A stretch of 64,000 nucleotides of DNA from JAEYZM01 sp943372195 (GTDB taxonomy: Bacteria; Bacteroidota; Bacteroidia; Sphingobacteriales; Sphingobacteriaceae): assembly GCA_943372195.1 (NCBI GenBank), contig CALRXS010000001.1, positions 62,001 to 126,000 of the forward strand, in the 5' to 3' direction. The notes beneath the pieces are model-generated. The model searched no databases, was not told the DNA's origin, and saw only the letters and a program-made list of their open reading frames with translations. Position numbers and translations under genes: made by a program. Every line of letters begins with the position of its first letter. Within the stretch, counting starts at the first letter, position 1. Shown in pieces: positions 41,872-50,817 of this stretch.

Positions 41872-44487
41872 ATGAATTCAAGAGAGATACGTAAAGCATT
41901 TTTAGATTATTTCGAGTCAAAACAACATAAAATTGTGCCTTCATCACCCATGGTCGTACAAAACGACCCTACATTGATGTTTATCAATTCAGGTATGGCA
42001 CCATTTAAAGATATATTCTTAGGTATTTCACCTATTAAATACACTCGCGTGGCCGACACTCAAAAGTGTTTGAGAGTCTCTGGTAAACACAATGACCTAG
42101 AAGAGGTAGGTATAGATACCTATCATCATACCATGTTTGAAATGTTGGGTAATTGGTCATTTGGTGATTACTTTAAAACAGAGGCTATTGCTTGGAGTTG
42201 GGAGTTACTAACTGAAGTTTATAAACTACCGAAAGATAGATTATACGTTACCGTATTTGAAGGTGATGAAAAAGAAGGAATTCCTCCTTCAAAAATTGCA
42301 TTAGATGAGTGGAAGAAATGGGTTCCAGAAAATCGAATCTTATTTGGCAATAAAAAAGATAATTTTTGGGAGATGGGTGAGACAGGGCCATGCGGACCTT
42401 GTTCAGAGATTCATATGGATTGTCGTACTGACGAAGAACGCGCTCAAATTGATGGAGCAACTTTAGTAAATAAAGATCATGCGCAAGTAATTGAAATCTG
42501 GAATAACGTTTTCATGCAATATTCACGCATGAAGGATGGTAGCTTACAACCATTACCTCAACGCCATGTTGACACAGGTATGGGCTTTGAAAGATTAGTA
42601 CGTGTTATTCAAGGGAAACAATCTAACTACGATACCGATATTTTTCAACCTTTAATTCAATACATCGCGAAAGCATCTGGTATTGAATATGGTAAAAATG
42701 AAAAGACAGATATAGCTATGCGTGTTATGTCTGATCATATAAGAGCGATTGCTTTTTGTATATCTGACGGACAATTACCATCGAATGTGAAAGCTGGTTA
42801 TGTGATTCGTAGAATTTTAAGAAGAGCTGTTCGTTATGCATATACTTTCTTAAATTTAAAAGAACCATTCTTGTATCAGTTAGTTGATATTTTAGCAGAA
42901 CAATTTGATGGAGTATTTCAAGAGATTGTTGAACAAAAAGAGTTCGTGAAGAAAGTAATCATGGAAGAAGAAAATTCTTTCTTGAGAACACTCGCATCTG
43001 GTATTCAACGTTTCGAAAAATATCAAGTACAAAACAATATTATTGATGGAGCTTTTGCTTTTGAATTGTTTGATACATACGGATTCCCGATAGATTTAAC
43101 ACAATTGATGGCTTCTGAGAAGTCGTATAAGGTAGATATCGACGGATTTAACAAAGCATTAGAAGAACAAAAAACTCGTTCACGCGCAGCTACTCAAATT
43201 GATGCTGATGATTGGGTGATTTTAAATAATAACGAATCTTTCGAATTTACTGGCTATGAAAGTACCGAAGAAGAAGTAGAGTTAATTAAATATCGTAAAG
43301 TGAATGCCAAAGGCAAAGATCTTTATCATCTAGTGTTTGATAAGAGTCCGTTCTACGCAGAAAGTGGTGGTCAAATTGGTGATACAGGTTTTATGATATC
43401 TACTTCGGATGTTGCAGATAAAATAAGTATCATCGATACCAAAAAAGAGAATAATCAAACTATACACATTAGCACAGCATTACCTAAAAATTTGAATGCT
43501 AAATTCAATGTAAAAATTAATGCAATAAAAAGAAGCAATACAACAAGGAACCATAGTGCAACACATTTATTGCATGCAGCATTAAAAGAGGTATTAGGAC
43601 AACATGTTAATCAGAAAGGTTCATTAGTAAATGATGAATATCTACGATTCGACTTTTCACATTTTTCAAAAATGACAGATGAAGAATTAGATAAGGTTGA
43701 GAAAATTGTGAACGAAAAAATTGCTGCACAAATAGCATTAAAAGAACAAAGAAATATCCCTTACCAAGATGCAATTGATTCAGGAGTTACTGCTTTATTC
43801 GGTGAGAAGTATGGTGATTATGTTCGTGTAATTACATTCGACGACAAGTTCTCTAAAGAACTATGTGGAGGTTGTCATGTAAAAAATACCTCAGATATTG
43901 TGTTATTTAAACTCATTTCTGAATCAGCAGTGTCTGCAGGTGTAAGAAGAATAGAAGCAATTAGTGGTTCAAATGCTATTAGCTTTTTGACAATTCAGTC
44001 AAATAAATTCGAAGAGATAAAAGATTTATTAAAGAACCCAGTAGATGTTCAAAAATCTATAGAGTCATTAATAGAAGAGAATCATAAAGTAAAGAAACAG
44101 TTAGATAAAATGATGGCTGAAAAGACTTCAGCTCTAAAATCTGATTTATTAAAAACGGTACAAGAGAAAAATGGTGTACATAGCATCATCGCAAACATCG
44201 ATTTAGGTAATGTTGATCTAATTAAGAATTTGATTTTCGAACTAAAAGCAGAAGTAAGTAATGCTTATATTTTATTAGCTGCTGAAGTTGATGCTAAACC
44301 TCATCTTGCATTATATATTGATGAGAATTTAGTGAAAGAGAAAAATTTAAATGCATCAAATATTATCAGAGAGTTGGGTAAGGAGATACAAGGTGGTGGG
44401 GGCGGACAAGCATTTTTTGCTACGGCAGGGGGGAAGAATTTAGAAGGAATTAAGAGTGCATTACTGAAAGCAGAGGCTTATATATAA
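41872..44487 (+). CDS. alaS: Alanine--tRNA ligase
   Basis: Charges tRNA-Ala, with editing of mischarged Ser and Gly. From ATG 41872 the protein is 871 residues and begins MNSREIRKAFLDYFESKQHK, the typical start. The catalytic domain has FINSGMAPFKD and the GDYFKTEAI block. The editing domain has HSATHLLHAALKEVLG (HxxxH) and CGGCHVKN (CxxxH), so its zinc site is complete. The C-terminal GGGGGQAFFATAGG block is present. The acyltransferase gene starts directly after the stop codon. Confidence 0.98.
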   Translation: MNSREIRKAFLDYFESKQHKIVPSSPMVVQNDPTLMFINSGMAPFKDIFLGISPIKYTRVADTQKCLRVSGKHNDLEEVGIDTYHHTMFEMLGNWSFGDYFKTEAIAWSWELLTEVYKLPKDRLYVTVFEGDEKEGIPPSKIALDEWKKWVPENRILFGNKKDNFWEMGETGPCGPCSEIHMDCRTDEERAQIDGATLVNKDHAQVIEIWNNVFMQYSRMKDGSLQPLPQRHVDTGMGFERLVRVIQGKQSNYDTDIFQPLIQYIAKASGIEYGKNEKTDIAMRVMSDHIRAIAFCISDGQLPSNVKAGYVIRRILRRAVRYAYTFLNLKEPFLYQLVDILAEQFDGVFQEIVEQKEFVKKVIMEEENSFLRTLASGIQRFEKYQVQNNIIDGAFAFELFDTYGFPIDLTQLMASEKSYKVDIDGFNKALEEQKTRSRAATQIDADDWVILNNNESFEFTGYESTEEEVELIKYRKVNAKGKDLYHLVFDKSPFYAESGGQIGDTGFMISTSDVADKISIIDTKKENNQTIHISTALPKNLNAKFNVKINAIKRSNTTRNHSATHLLHAALKEVLGQHVNQKGSLVNDEYLRFDFSHFSKMTDEELDKVEKIVNEKIAAQIALKEQRNIPYQDAIDSGVTALFGEKYGDYVRVITFDDKFSKELCGGCHVKNTSDIVLFKLISESAVSAGVRRIEAISGSNAISFLTIQSNKFEEIKDLLKNPVDVQKSIESLIEENHKVKKQLDKMMAEKTSALKSDLLKTVQEKNGVHSIIANIDLGNVDLIKNLIFELKAEVSNAYILLAAEVDAKPHLALYIDENLVKEKNLNASNIIRELGKEIQGGGGGQAFFATAGGKNLEGIKSALLKAEAYI

Positions 44488-45774
44488 ATGATTTATTCGA
44501 TACTTAAGTTTTTAATCAAATGTTCAGCTGAGCTTTTTTATAGCAAGCATAAGCTCATTCATTTTGATCATTTGGATACGAATAAGCCTTTGGTTATTTG
44601 TGCAAATCATGCAACTGCACATTTAGATGGTATACTTATCATGATTTATTCTAGAAGAAAATTTCATGTATTGGTTCGTGCAGATATATTCAATAAACCT
44701 TGGTTAGCCAATCTTCTTGCAAAAATCAATTTGATTCCGATTTATAGAATGCGTGATGGTATCAAAAATCTCGATAAAAATTCAGAGACCTTTGACCAGT
44801 GCGTTAACATCCTCAAAAATAAAGGTGCTATAATTATATTCCCTGAAGCAAATTGCGTATTAGAGCGTAAGCTTAGACCATTACATAAAGGTGCAGCAAA
44901 AATTGCATTTATGGCTGAAGAACAAAGCGGATTTAGTTTAGGGGTTCAAATATGTACAGTTGGTATCAGTCAAGAGAAATTATCAAATCCAGGTGGTAGA
45001 TTATTTTTAGAAAGCAGCAAGGTCTTTAATGTTTCTGATTATAAAATGATTTATCAAGAGAATGCTAACAAGGCATACTCTCAAGTAATCCAAAAAATTG
45101 ATCACGATTTAAGAAGTGTATTGCCAGTAATTGAAGATAAAAAAGATGAAAAGTTGTTTGAAGAGTTAATTGTGCAATTGAACATTCGAGATGATTATTC
45201 TAAATGGAAAACTCTAGCAAAATCAATTAACAACAGTGATCTTGAATTAAAAGAAGTTTTAAAAAATGCTATCAATGATTTCAAGAAACATTTAAGAAAA
45301 AGAAAATTAGATATAAATAGTGTTATTAAATTAAGTTATCAGAATAGATTAAAAAGATGGTCGAACATCTTGCTATACATTATAGATGTTGTAGCTATGT
45401 TTCCATTCTTTTTATTGGGATTGTTTTTTAATATACTTCCATTTGCATTACCAAGTATCATTAGCAATCTAATATTTAAAAAAGAAAAAGAATATATAAA
45501 TGGTACTCATATTGTAATCGGTTTACTATTATTTATATTTTCCTATTTCTTTTATGCTATAGTATTATATATGATAATGCAGAATATCTTATCGGTGATA
45601 ATAAGCCTAGCTATAATAGCATTATGTGGTATTATGGCATATCACTATAAAAGAAGATTTATAGAATTTATAAAGGCCATTAGTTTTGAAATGGCAAGTA
45701 ATAAACTAAAAATATACTGGTTTAAACAATCTGATGTATTAATAACAGAGTTTAAACAATGGTTAAGTAATTAA
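44488..45774 (+). CDS. PlsC-domain acyltransferase with C-terminal membrane helices
   Basis: A 428-residue protein. The N-terminal acyltransferase domain has NHATAHLDG (an Hx5D form, as in relatives with NHPNAxxDP), the IPIYRMRDG block and IIFPEANC in place of FPEGT. The C-terminal part has three or more membrane helices (about residues 297-395). It resembles the long Bacteroidota glycerol-3-phosphate or 1-acyl-G3P acyltransferases; EAN instead of EGT may alter substrate binding. It begins immediately after the alaS stop, so it is co-transcribed. Confidence 0.75.
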   Translation: MIYSILKFLIKCSAELFYSKHKLIHFDHLDTNKPLVICANHATAHLDGILIMIYSRRKFHVLVRADIFNKPWLANLLAKINLIPIYRMRDGIKNLDKNSETFDQCVNILKNKGAIIIFPEANCVLERKLRPLHKGAAKIAFMAEEQSGFSLGVQICTVGISQEKLSNPGGRLFLESSKVFNVSDYKMIYQENANKAYSQVIQKIDHDLRSVLPVIEDKKDEKLFEELIVQLNIRDDYSKWKTLAKSINNSDLELKEVLKNAINDFKKHLRKRKLDINSVIKLSYQNRLKRWSNILLYIIDVVAMFPFFLLGLFFNILPFALPSIISNLIFKKEKEYINGTHIVIGLLLFIFSYFFYAIVLYMIMQNILSVIISLAIIALCGIMAYHYKRRFIEFIKAISFEMASNKLKIYWFKQSDVLITEFKQWLSN

Positions 45775-45793
45775 TAAAGAATGAATTAATTAA

Positions 45794-45801
45794 TATCTTT
45801 G
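45794..45801 (+). promoter_or_regulatory. -7 element 3 bp before gatB ATG
   Basis: TATCTTTG fits TAnnTTTG and contains the apparent TTG start. AAT separates it from the true ATG at 45805. Same layout as the flippase gene (TATATTTG-AAT-GTG). Confidence 0.65.
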
Positions 45802-45804
45802 AAT

Positions 45805-47262
45805 ATGTCGAATACAATATATGATCAATATGAAACCGTAGTCGGATTAGAGATACATGCTCAGCTATCTACTAATAGTAAGGCTTATGCATCTGACTCT
45901 GCCGGGTATGGTGATGATCCGAATACCAATATTTCAGCAATTACTTTAGGTCACCCAGGTACATTACCAAAAGTGAATGAGAGAGTAATTGAATTTGCAG
46001 TAAAGATGGGATTAGCAACTAATTGTGAAATACGTTTAGAAAATCAATACGCACGTAAGAATTATTTCTATGCCGATTTGCCTAAAGGTTATCAAATAAC
46101 GCAAGATACTACACCCATTTGCTACAAAGGATTTATTGATTTGAAGATGAAGGATGGTAGCATAAAGAGAGTTGGCATCACCCGTATTCACATGGAAGAA
46201 GATGCTGGTAAAAGTATTCACGACCAAGATATTTATGATTCATTAATTGACCTTAATAGAGCAGGAGTGCCTCTTATTGAAATTGTATCTGAACCAGATA
46301 TTCGTTCATCAGAAGAAGCAGGAGCTTACATTACAGAGATTAGAAAACTGTTACGCTACTTAGAAATTTGTGATGGTAACATGGAAGAAGGTAGTCTTCG
46401 TTGCGATGCAAATATTTCAGTACGTAAAAAAGGATCAACAGAATTTGGTAATCGTTGTGAAGTTAAGAATTTGAACTCTATTAGAAATGTTCAAAGGGCT
46501 ATAGATTACGAGGTAAAGCGCCAAATTGATGAAATTGAAGCAGGCCGAAAAATAGATCAAAATACATTGAATTATGATGCTGTCTCTGGCACTACTTCAT
46601 TATTGCGTTCTAAAGAAATGGCGAATGATTATCGATATTTCCCAGAACCTGATTTACCACCTGTTCATTTAACAAATGAATATATTCATAACATTGAAGA
46701 ACATATGCCATTGCTGCCAGAGCAATTAATGCAAAAGTTCTTAAATGAATATAAACTATCAGAGTACGATGCTAACGTTATTCTAGAGCAAAAAGAAATT
46801 GCTCTCTACTTTTTAGAAATTTGTAATCATACACAAAACTACAAAGCTGCAGCTAATTGGTTAATGGGCCCTATTAAGTCCTACCTTAACGAAGAAGCCG
46901 TTGAGATTACAAATTTCCCTCTAAGTGCCTCACAAATTGCTGAAATAATTGTTCTAGTTGACGAGGGTAAGATTAATAATACAGTTGCAAATCAGCAGGT
47001 ATTTACTGCTATGTTGAAATCAACAGACAAAAAAGCTATAGATATTGCTACTGATTTAAACTTAATTATTAGTAATAACAACGACGAGTTATTGGGCTTT
47101 ATACAAGAAGTGATGAATAAATACCCTGATAAAGTTGCTGAATATAAATCGGGTAAAAAAGGCTTACTCGGATTGTTTATGGGAGAGGTGATGAAATTAG
47201 CAAAAGGTAAATTAGACCCTAAGGCAGCAAACAAAATATTGATGGAAGCCCTTGATAAATAA
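45805..47262 (+). CDS. gatB: Asp-tRNA(Asn)/Glu-tRNA(Gln) amidotransferase subunit B
   Basis: The tRNA-binding and kinase subunit of GatCAB. From ATG 45805 it has 485 residues. It begins MSNTIYDQYETVVGLEIHAQL, with the conserved GLEIHAQL, then the signature block YARKNYFYADLPKGYQITQ and GSLRCDANIS(V)R. The C-terminal YqeY-like tail ends with PKAANKILMEALDK. A -7 element lies 3 bp before the ATG. gatC is at 22596 and gatA is not in the window. Confidence 0.97.
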   Translation: MSNTIYDQYETVVGLEIHAQLSTNSKAYASDSAGYGDDPNTNISAITLGHPGTLPKVNERVIEFAVKMGLATNCEIRLENQYARKNYFYADLPKGYQITQDTTPICYKGFIDLKMKDGSIKRVGITRIHMEEDAGKSIHDQDIYDSLIDLNRAGVPLIEIVSEPDIRSSEEAGAYITEIRKLLRYLEICDGNMEEGSLRCDANISVRKKGSTEFGNRCEVKNLNSIRNVQRAIDYEVKRQIDEIEAGRKIDQNTLNYDAVSGTTSLLRSKEMANDYRYFPEPDLPPVHLTNEYIHNIEEHMPLLPEQLMQKFLNEYKLSEYDANVILEQKEIALYFLEICNHTQNYKAAANWLMGPIKSYLNEEAVEITNFPLSASQIAEIIVLVDEGKINNTVANQQVFTAMLKSTDKKAIDIATDLNLIISNNNDELLGFIQEVMNKYPDKVAEYKSGKKGLLGLFMGEVMKLAKGKLDPKAANKILMEALDK

Positions 47263-47276
47263 AGAAAATTAAAGAT

Positions 47277-48377
47277 ATGAGAATATATAAAATTGTGATG
47301 ATTGCAGCAGCTTGTGCTACTGCATCTTGTTCAGAGAATAATGGTTTCGTGGTCGAAGGACAAATTACTGGTTCAGAAGCTAAGAAGGTTTATTTAGAAA
47401 GAGTAGCTGGCACAGTTAGTGTAATTGACTCATTTGAAATAGGAGAGAATGGTAAGTTTAAATTTGTAGGTTCTGAACCTAAAAGAGGAATATATCGTTT
47501 GAATTTTCAAAATGTTCGTGCTATTGACTTAGTATTAGATAATTCTTCGGAAGTTAGCTTGACTGTTGACGCAAAATCAAAAATGAATGAATACGATGTT
47601 CAAGGCTCTGAAGCATCTAGCAAAATTAAAGATATCAATACGATTTTATACAATACTTATAAAAAAGTAGAGTCATTACAAAACACATTTGCCGAAAAGC
47701 AAAGCGACCCTAATATCGAGAACATCCGAATAGATTTAGAAAAACAATACCAACAAGCTATTGATGCTCAAGTAGCCGATTTAAAGGCATTCACAGAGCA
47801 AAACGATGATGCATTAATAGATTTATATGCTGTGTCTTATTTGAATGTTGACGAGAACTACGAGTTTATTAAATCTGTAATCGAACAAAACAAAGCTAAA
47901 GTTGCTGAGTCAGATTATACTCAAGAGTACTTTGATAAGTTTAATGCTTATGCAAGTGTTGCAGTAGGAGCAATGGCACCTGAAATCAATTTAATGTCGC
48001 CAGATGGAAAACAAATTTCTTTATCATCGTTAAAAGGGAAAGTTGTATTACTTGACTTCTGGGCATCGTGGTGCGGACCTTGCAGAAAAGAGAATCCGAA
48101 TGTCGTTAAATTATACAATCAGTATAAATCTAAAGGATTCGAAATCTACGGTGTATCATTAGATCGTAACAAAGAAGATTGGGTGAAAGCTATTAGTGAT
48201 GATAAATTAACATGGTTACATGTATCAGATTTAAAGTTTTGGGAGTCAGAAGCGGCTGCATTATATAAGGTCGAAGCTATACCTGCAACCTTTATTTTAG
48301 ACAAAGAGGGCAAGATTGTAGCGAAGAATTTAAGAGGTGAAGAATTAGAAGCCTTCTTAAAGAAAATGTTTAATTAA
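47277..48377 (+). CDS. TlpA/ResA-like disulfide oxidoreductase lipoprotein
   Basis: A 366-residue lipoprotein (signal ending ATASCSEN, Cys about 19) with an N-terminal DUF4369 domain (VEGQITGSEAKKVYLERVAG...) and a C-terminal AhpC/TSA-thioredoxin domain from about residue 230 with WASWCGPCRKENPNV (CxxC). In Bacteroidota this architecture is a periplasmic thiol reductase, often for cytochrome maturation. It lies 14 bp after gatB and may be read from the same leaderless promoter. Upstream of the two-component system's PhoP boxes. Confidence 0.88.
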   Translation: MRIYKIVMIAAACATASCSENNGFVVEGQITGSEAKKVYLERVAGTVSVIDSFEIGENGKFKFVGSEPKRGIYRLNFQNVRAIDLVLDNSSEVSLTVDAKSKMNEYDVQGSEASSKIKDINTILYNTYKKVESLQNTFAEKQSDPNIENIRIDLEKQYQQAIDAQVADLKAFTEQNDDALIDLYAVSYLNVDENYEFIKSVIEQNKAKVAESDYTQEYFDKFNAYASVAVGAMAPEINLMSPDGKQISLSSLKGKVVLLDFWASWCGPCRKENPNVVKLYNQYKSKGFEIYGVSLDRNKEDWVKAISDDKLTWLHVSDLKFWESEAAALYKVEAIPATFILDKEGKIVAKNLRGEELEAFLKKMFN

Positions 48378-48408
48378 AGGGTATTTAGCTTTAATTTATT
48401 CTTATCAA

Positions 48409-48436
48409 TTAACAATAAATTAACGTACATTTAACT
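48409..48436 (+). promoter_or_regulatory. Three PhoP-box-like direct repeats
   Basis: TTAACA (48409), TTAACG (48420) and TTAACT (48431), each separated by exactly 5 bp (11-bp period). The B. subtilis PhoP box is TTAACA repeated with about 5-bp spacers, and the PhoB box also has an 11-bp period. It ends 20 bp before the -7-like TACCTTCG, so it is placed for activation of the two-component operon. Confidence 0.65.
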
Positions 48437-48456
48437 AATAGATTTTATTACAAGCT

Positions 48457-48464
48457 TACCTTCG
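48457..48464 (+). promoter_or_regulatory. Weak -7 element of the two-component operon
   Basis: TACCTTCG has one mismatch to TAnnTTTG. A weak core promoter with three activator repeats upstream is what a positively autoregulated operon would need. Confidence 0.4.
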
Positions 48465-48479
48465 ATGCAAATAAAAGAT

Positions 48480-49166
48480 ATGAACAACCCTAAACAAAAA
48501 ATCTTGATCGTTGACGACGAACCAGATATCATAGAGTTGATTGAATACAATCTTAAGAAAGAAGGTTATCAGGTATTCACTGCATCGAACGGATTAGAGG
48601 CTATACAAGTAGCGAAGAAATCATTGCCAGATTTAATTGTATTAGACATAATGATGCCAAAATTAGATGGTATCGAAGCTTGTCGTCAATTAAGAGCAAT
48701 GCCAGAATTCAAAAGTACCTTCATGGTATTTTTAACAGCAAGATCTGAAGAGTATTCAGAGATATCAGGATTTAACGTGGGTGCTGATGATTACATTGCA
48801 AAGCCTATTAAGCCTCGCGCTTTAATTTCAAGAATCAACGCTATTTTACGTCGTAACACAATGGCTGAAACTGAAGTTGAAAACAAATTAGAGATTGGTA
48901 ATTTAGTTATAGATCGTGAAGCTTATTTAGTGTTTCAAGATGGTAAGAAAGTAGTATTAGCAAAGAAAGAATTTGAATTGCTATACCTTCTAGCATCTAA
49001 GCCTGGTAAAGTTTTCACAAGAGAAGTAATTTTAAATAATATTTGGGAAGACTCTGTTGTAGTAACTAACCGTACCATTGACGTGCACATCCGTAAGCTA
49101 AGAGAAAAACTAGGTGACGATTATGTGACCACTGTAAAAGGTGTTGGTTATAAATTTGAAGTTTAA
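48480..49166 (+). CDS. OmpR/PhoB-family response regulator
   Basis: About 228 residues: an N-terminal receiver domain with DDEPDIIEL (acid pocket), the phosphoacceptor in LDIMMPKLDG, and KPIKPRALISRI (conserved Lys), followed by a winged-helix domain ending TVKGVGYKFEV. It is the partner of the histidine kinase starting 9 bp later. The start at 48480 (MNNPKQKIL) is preferred; ATG 48465 directly abuts the -7-like element. The PhoP-box-like repeats suggest a phosphate-type PhoB/PhoP regulator, which is inference. Confidence 0.92.
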   Translation: MNNPKQKILIVDDEPDIIELIEYNLKKEGYQVFTASNGLEAIQVAKKSLPDLIVLDIMMPKLDGIEACRQLRAMPEFKSTFMVFLTARSEEYSEISGFNVGADDYIAKPIKPRALISRINAILRRNTMAETEVENKLEIGNLVIDREAYLVFQDGKKVVLAKKEFELLYLLASKPGKVFTREVILNNIWEDSVVVTNRTIDVHIRKLREKLGDDYVTTVKGVGYKFEV

Positions 49167-49175
49167 ATTTTATTG

Positions 49176-50213
49176 ATGAGTAAAAAAAATCCGACCCCTC
49201 GAAGTATTTCATTTTATAGCTCTTTATCGCTATCGTTAATCGTCGGATTAGTTTTATACCTCATCTCATTAGATATTTATGATTCCTTAATTATCGTTGG
49301 AGTCACCTTTGTATTCAGCTATTTTATTTTCTTATATGCCATCGAAATTTTTATCTACAGAAAAATTAAGTTGGTATATAAGAATATTCATAGTTTAAAA
49401 GTTCGTCGTTTAGATCCGAAACCCTCAGACTTCGATATGTCTGACCCTATCAACGAAATGGAAAAAGAGGTGAGAGGCTGGGCTGAAGATGAATCTAAAG
49501 AAATTGAACAACTTAGAACTATGGAGCGTTACCGTAAAGAATTTTTAGGTAATGTCTCTCACGAATTAAAAACTCCCATTTTTAATATTCAAGGATATAT
49601 AAATACTTTATTGGATGGTGCGATTGATGACCCCGAAGTCACTATTCGCTTCCTTAAAAAAGCCGCTAAAAGTACCGATCGTATTGCTTCATTAGTGGAA
49701 GACCTAGAATCTATTTCTCAATTAGAATCTGGTTTCTTGACAATGGAGTTAGAAGAATTTGACATTAATGAGTTAATTCACGATGTATTCGAAAGTTTAT
49801 CTATGCGTGCCGCAGAAAAAAATGCACGTATCGATTTCAAAGAAGGTTGTGATGTTCCTTTTATTGTCGAAGCTGACAAAGATCGTATAAGACAAGTAAT
49901 TGTTAATTTATTGGTGAACTCTATTAAATACGGGAAAGAAAACGGTTATACACTCATCGGATTATATGATATGGATGAAAACGTTTTAGTAGAAGTGACT
50001 GACAACGGTATCGGTATCGAAGAAGAACATTTACCTCGTTTGTTTGAACGATTCTACAGAGTCGATAAAAGTAGATCGAGAGATGCAGGGGGTACCGGAC
50101 TCGGATTAGCAATTGTAAAACATATCATCGAAGCACATAATCAAACAATCAACGTTCGTAGTACCAAAGGTATTGGAACGACGTTTGGGTTTACGCTGAA
50201 AAAAGCAAAGTAG
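49176..50213 (+). CDS. Sensor histidine kinase (PhoR-like)
   Basis: A 345-residue kinase with two N-terminal membrane helices (about 12-30 and 37-60) and almost no periplasmic loop, so it probably senses through a partner or the membrane, as PhoR does. The H-box is FLGNVSHELKTPIFNIQGY (His in SHELKTP), the N-box is VNLLVNSIKYGKENG, then DNGIGIEEEHL and the G-boxes GGTGLGLAIVKHI. The start is ATG 49176; the TTG 3 bp earlier is not needed. It forms an operon with the response regulator. Confidence 0.93.
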   Translation: MSKKNPTPRSISFYSSLSLSLIVGLVLYLISLDIYDSLIIVGVTFVFSYFIFLYAIEIFIYRKIKLVYKNIHSLKVRRLDPKPSDFDMSDPINEMEKEVRGWAEDESKEIEQLRTMERYRKEFLGNVSHELKTPIFNIQGYINTLLDGAIDDPEVTIRFLKKAAKSTDRIASLVEDLESISQLESGFLTMELEEFDINELIHDVFESLSMRAAEKNARIDFKEGCDVPFIVEADKDRIRQVIVNLLVNSIKYGKENGYTLIGLYDMDENVLVEVTDNGIGIEEEHLPRLFERFYRVDKSRSRDAGGTGLGLAIVKHIIEAHNQTINVRSTKGIGTTFGFTLKKAK

Positions 50214-50219
50214 CGAACC

Positions 50220-50247
50220 GTATTCAGTATTCCGTATTCAGTATTCC
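50220..50247. repeat. Heptad array GTATTCA/GTATTCC downstream of the kinase
   Basis: Four 7-bp words in phase (GTATTCA, GTATTCC, GTATTCA, GTATTCC), starting 7 bp after the histidine kinase stop, in the convergent gap with the DUF1801 gene. Confidence 0.7.
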
Positions 50248-50282
50248 GATGTGCTAGCTTTAAATTTAGTGCTTTCTTTAGT

Positions 50283-50302
50283 CTTAATACTTTGTACTTA
50301 AT
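50283..50302. repeat. 20-bp direct repeat, left copy
   Basis: CTTAATACTTTGTACTTAAT is identical to 50769-50788. The two copies flank the DUF1801 gene, and the gene's stop codon (50298-50300) lies in this one. Confidence 0.75.
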
Positions 50303-50642
50303 AAATACTCAAATTGTACTTCAACATCTTTTCAATTAAACTATAGGGTATTTCCCTTTCTAGTGGGAACTGAACAGAACCTTTACCTTGTTTGTATTCG
50401 CTTAGTTCTTTATTGAATTTTTCGTGAGCATTAGGTGTAGCATAGATACCTATATGATTTTCATAAGCTGCAAAATACATAACTGGTTTTTTCTTGAATT
50501 TATATGCAGGCATACCGTATGATATAGATTCTATTATACTCTTGTCTGTACTTAGAATTAGTTTTCTGATTTTATTTAATATGTTTTGAGTCTTCTTTGG
50601 AAACCTAGATATATAGGCCTGTATTTCATCTGGATTAACCAT
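50298..50642 (-). CDS. DUF1801/YdhG-like protein
   Basis: A 114-residue protein with the YdhG/DUF1801 fold pattern: residues 1-20 with IQAYISRFPKK, the core SISYGMPAYKFKKKPVMYFAAYENHIGIYAT, and SVQFPLEREIPYSLIEKML. Relatives include a proposed intracellular iron chaperone (Fra-like), but the function is not secure. The gene is bordered on both sides by the same heptad words, with its stop codon inside the left copy, and stands alone. Copy-number or cassette movement is possible. Confidence 0.8.
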   Translation of the reverse strand: MVNPDEIQAYISRFPKKTQNILNKIRKLILSTDKSIIESISYGMPAYKFKKKPVMYFAAYENHIGIYATPNAHEKFNKELSEYKQGKGSVQFPLEREIPYSLIEKMLKYNLSIY

Positions 50643-50712
50643 ATTATTTAAGGTTTGCTTTATAAATTTATAAAAGTTTTATGCCAAAATATCAACCTAA
50701 TTCATTTTTTTT

Positions 50713-50817
50713 CTTAATACTTAATACTTAATACTTAATACTTAATACTTAATACTTAATACTTAATACTTAATACTTTGTACTTAATTCTACATCCTAC
50801 ATTCTACATCTTACATT
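50713..50817. repeat. Fifteen phased 7-bp words
   Basis: CTTAATA occurs nine times without interruption (50713-50775), then CTTTGTA, CTTAATT, CTACATC, CTACATT, CTACATC and TTACATT, all in one register. The array ends exactly at the stop codon (50818-50820, TGA on minus) of the DUF3078-like gene. The word CTTACAT/CTACAT is shared with the hairpin at 24527-24592. Confidence 0.92.
50769..50788. repeat. 20-bp direct repeat, right copy
   Basis: Identical to 50283-50302; part of the heptad array. Confidence 0.75.

Noticed and set aside
2114..45801. TTG starts at 2114, 10734, 41863 and 45799
   Set aside because: Each TTG is the last three bases of a TAnnTTTG -7 element and lies upstream of the likely transcription start; a good ATG or GTG follows in frame.
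50298..50788. An insertion sequence around the DUF1801 gene
   Set aside because: There are flanking direct repeats but no transposase or terminal inverted repeats.
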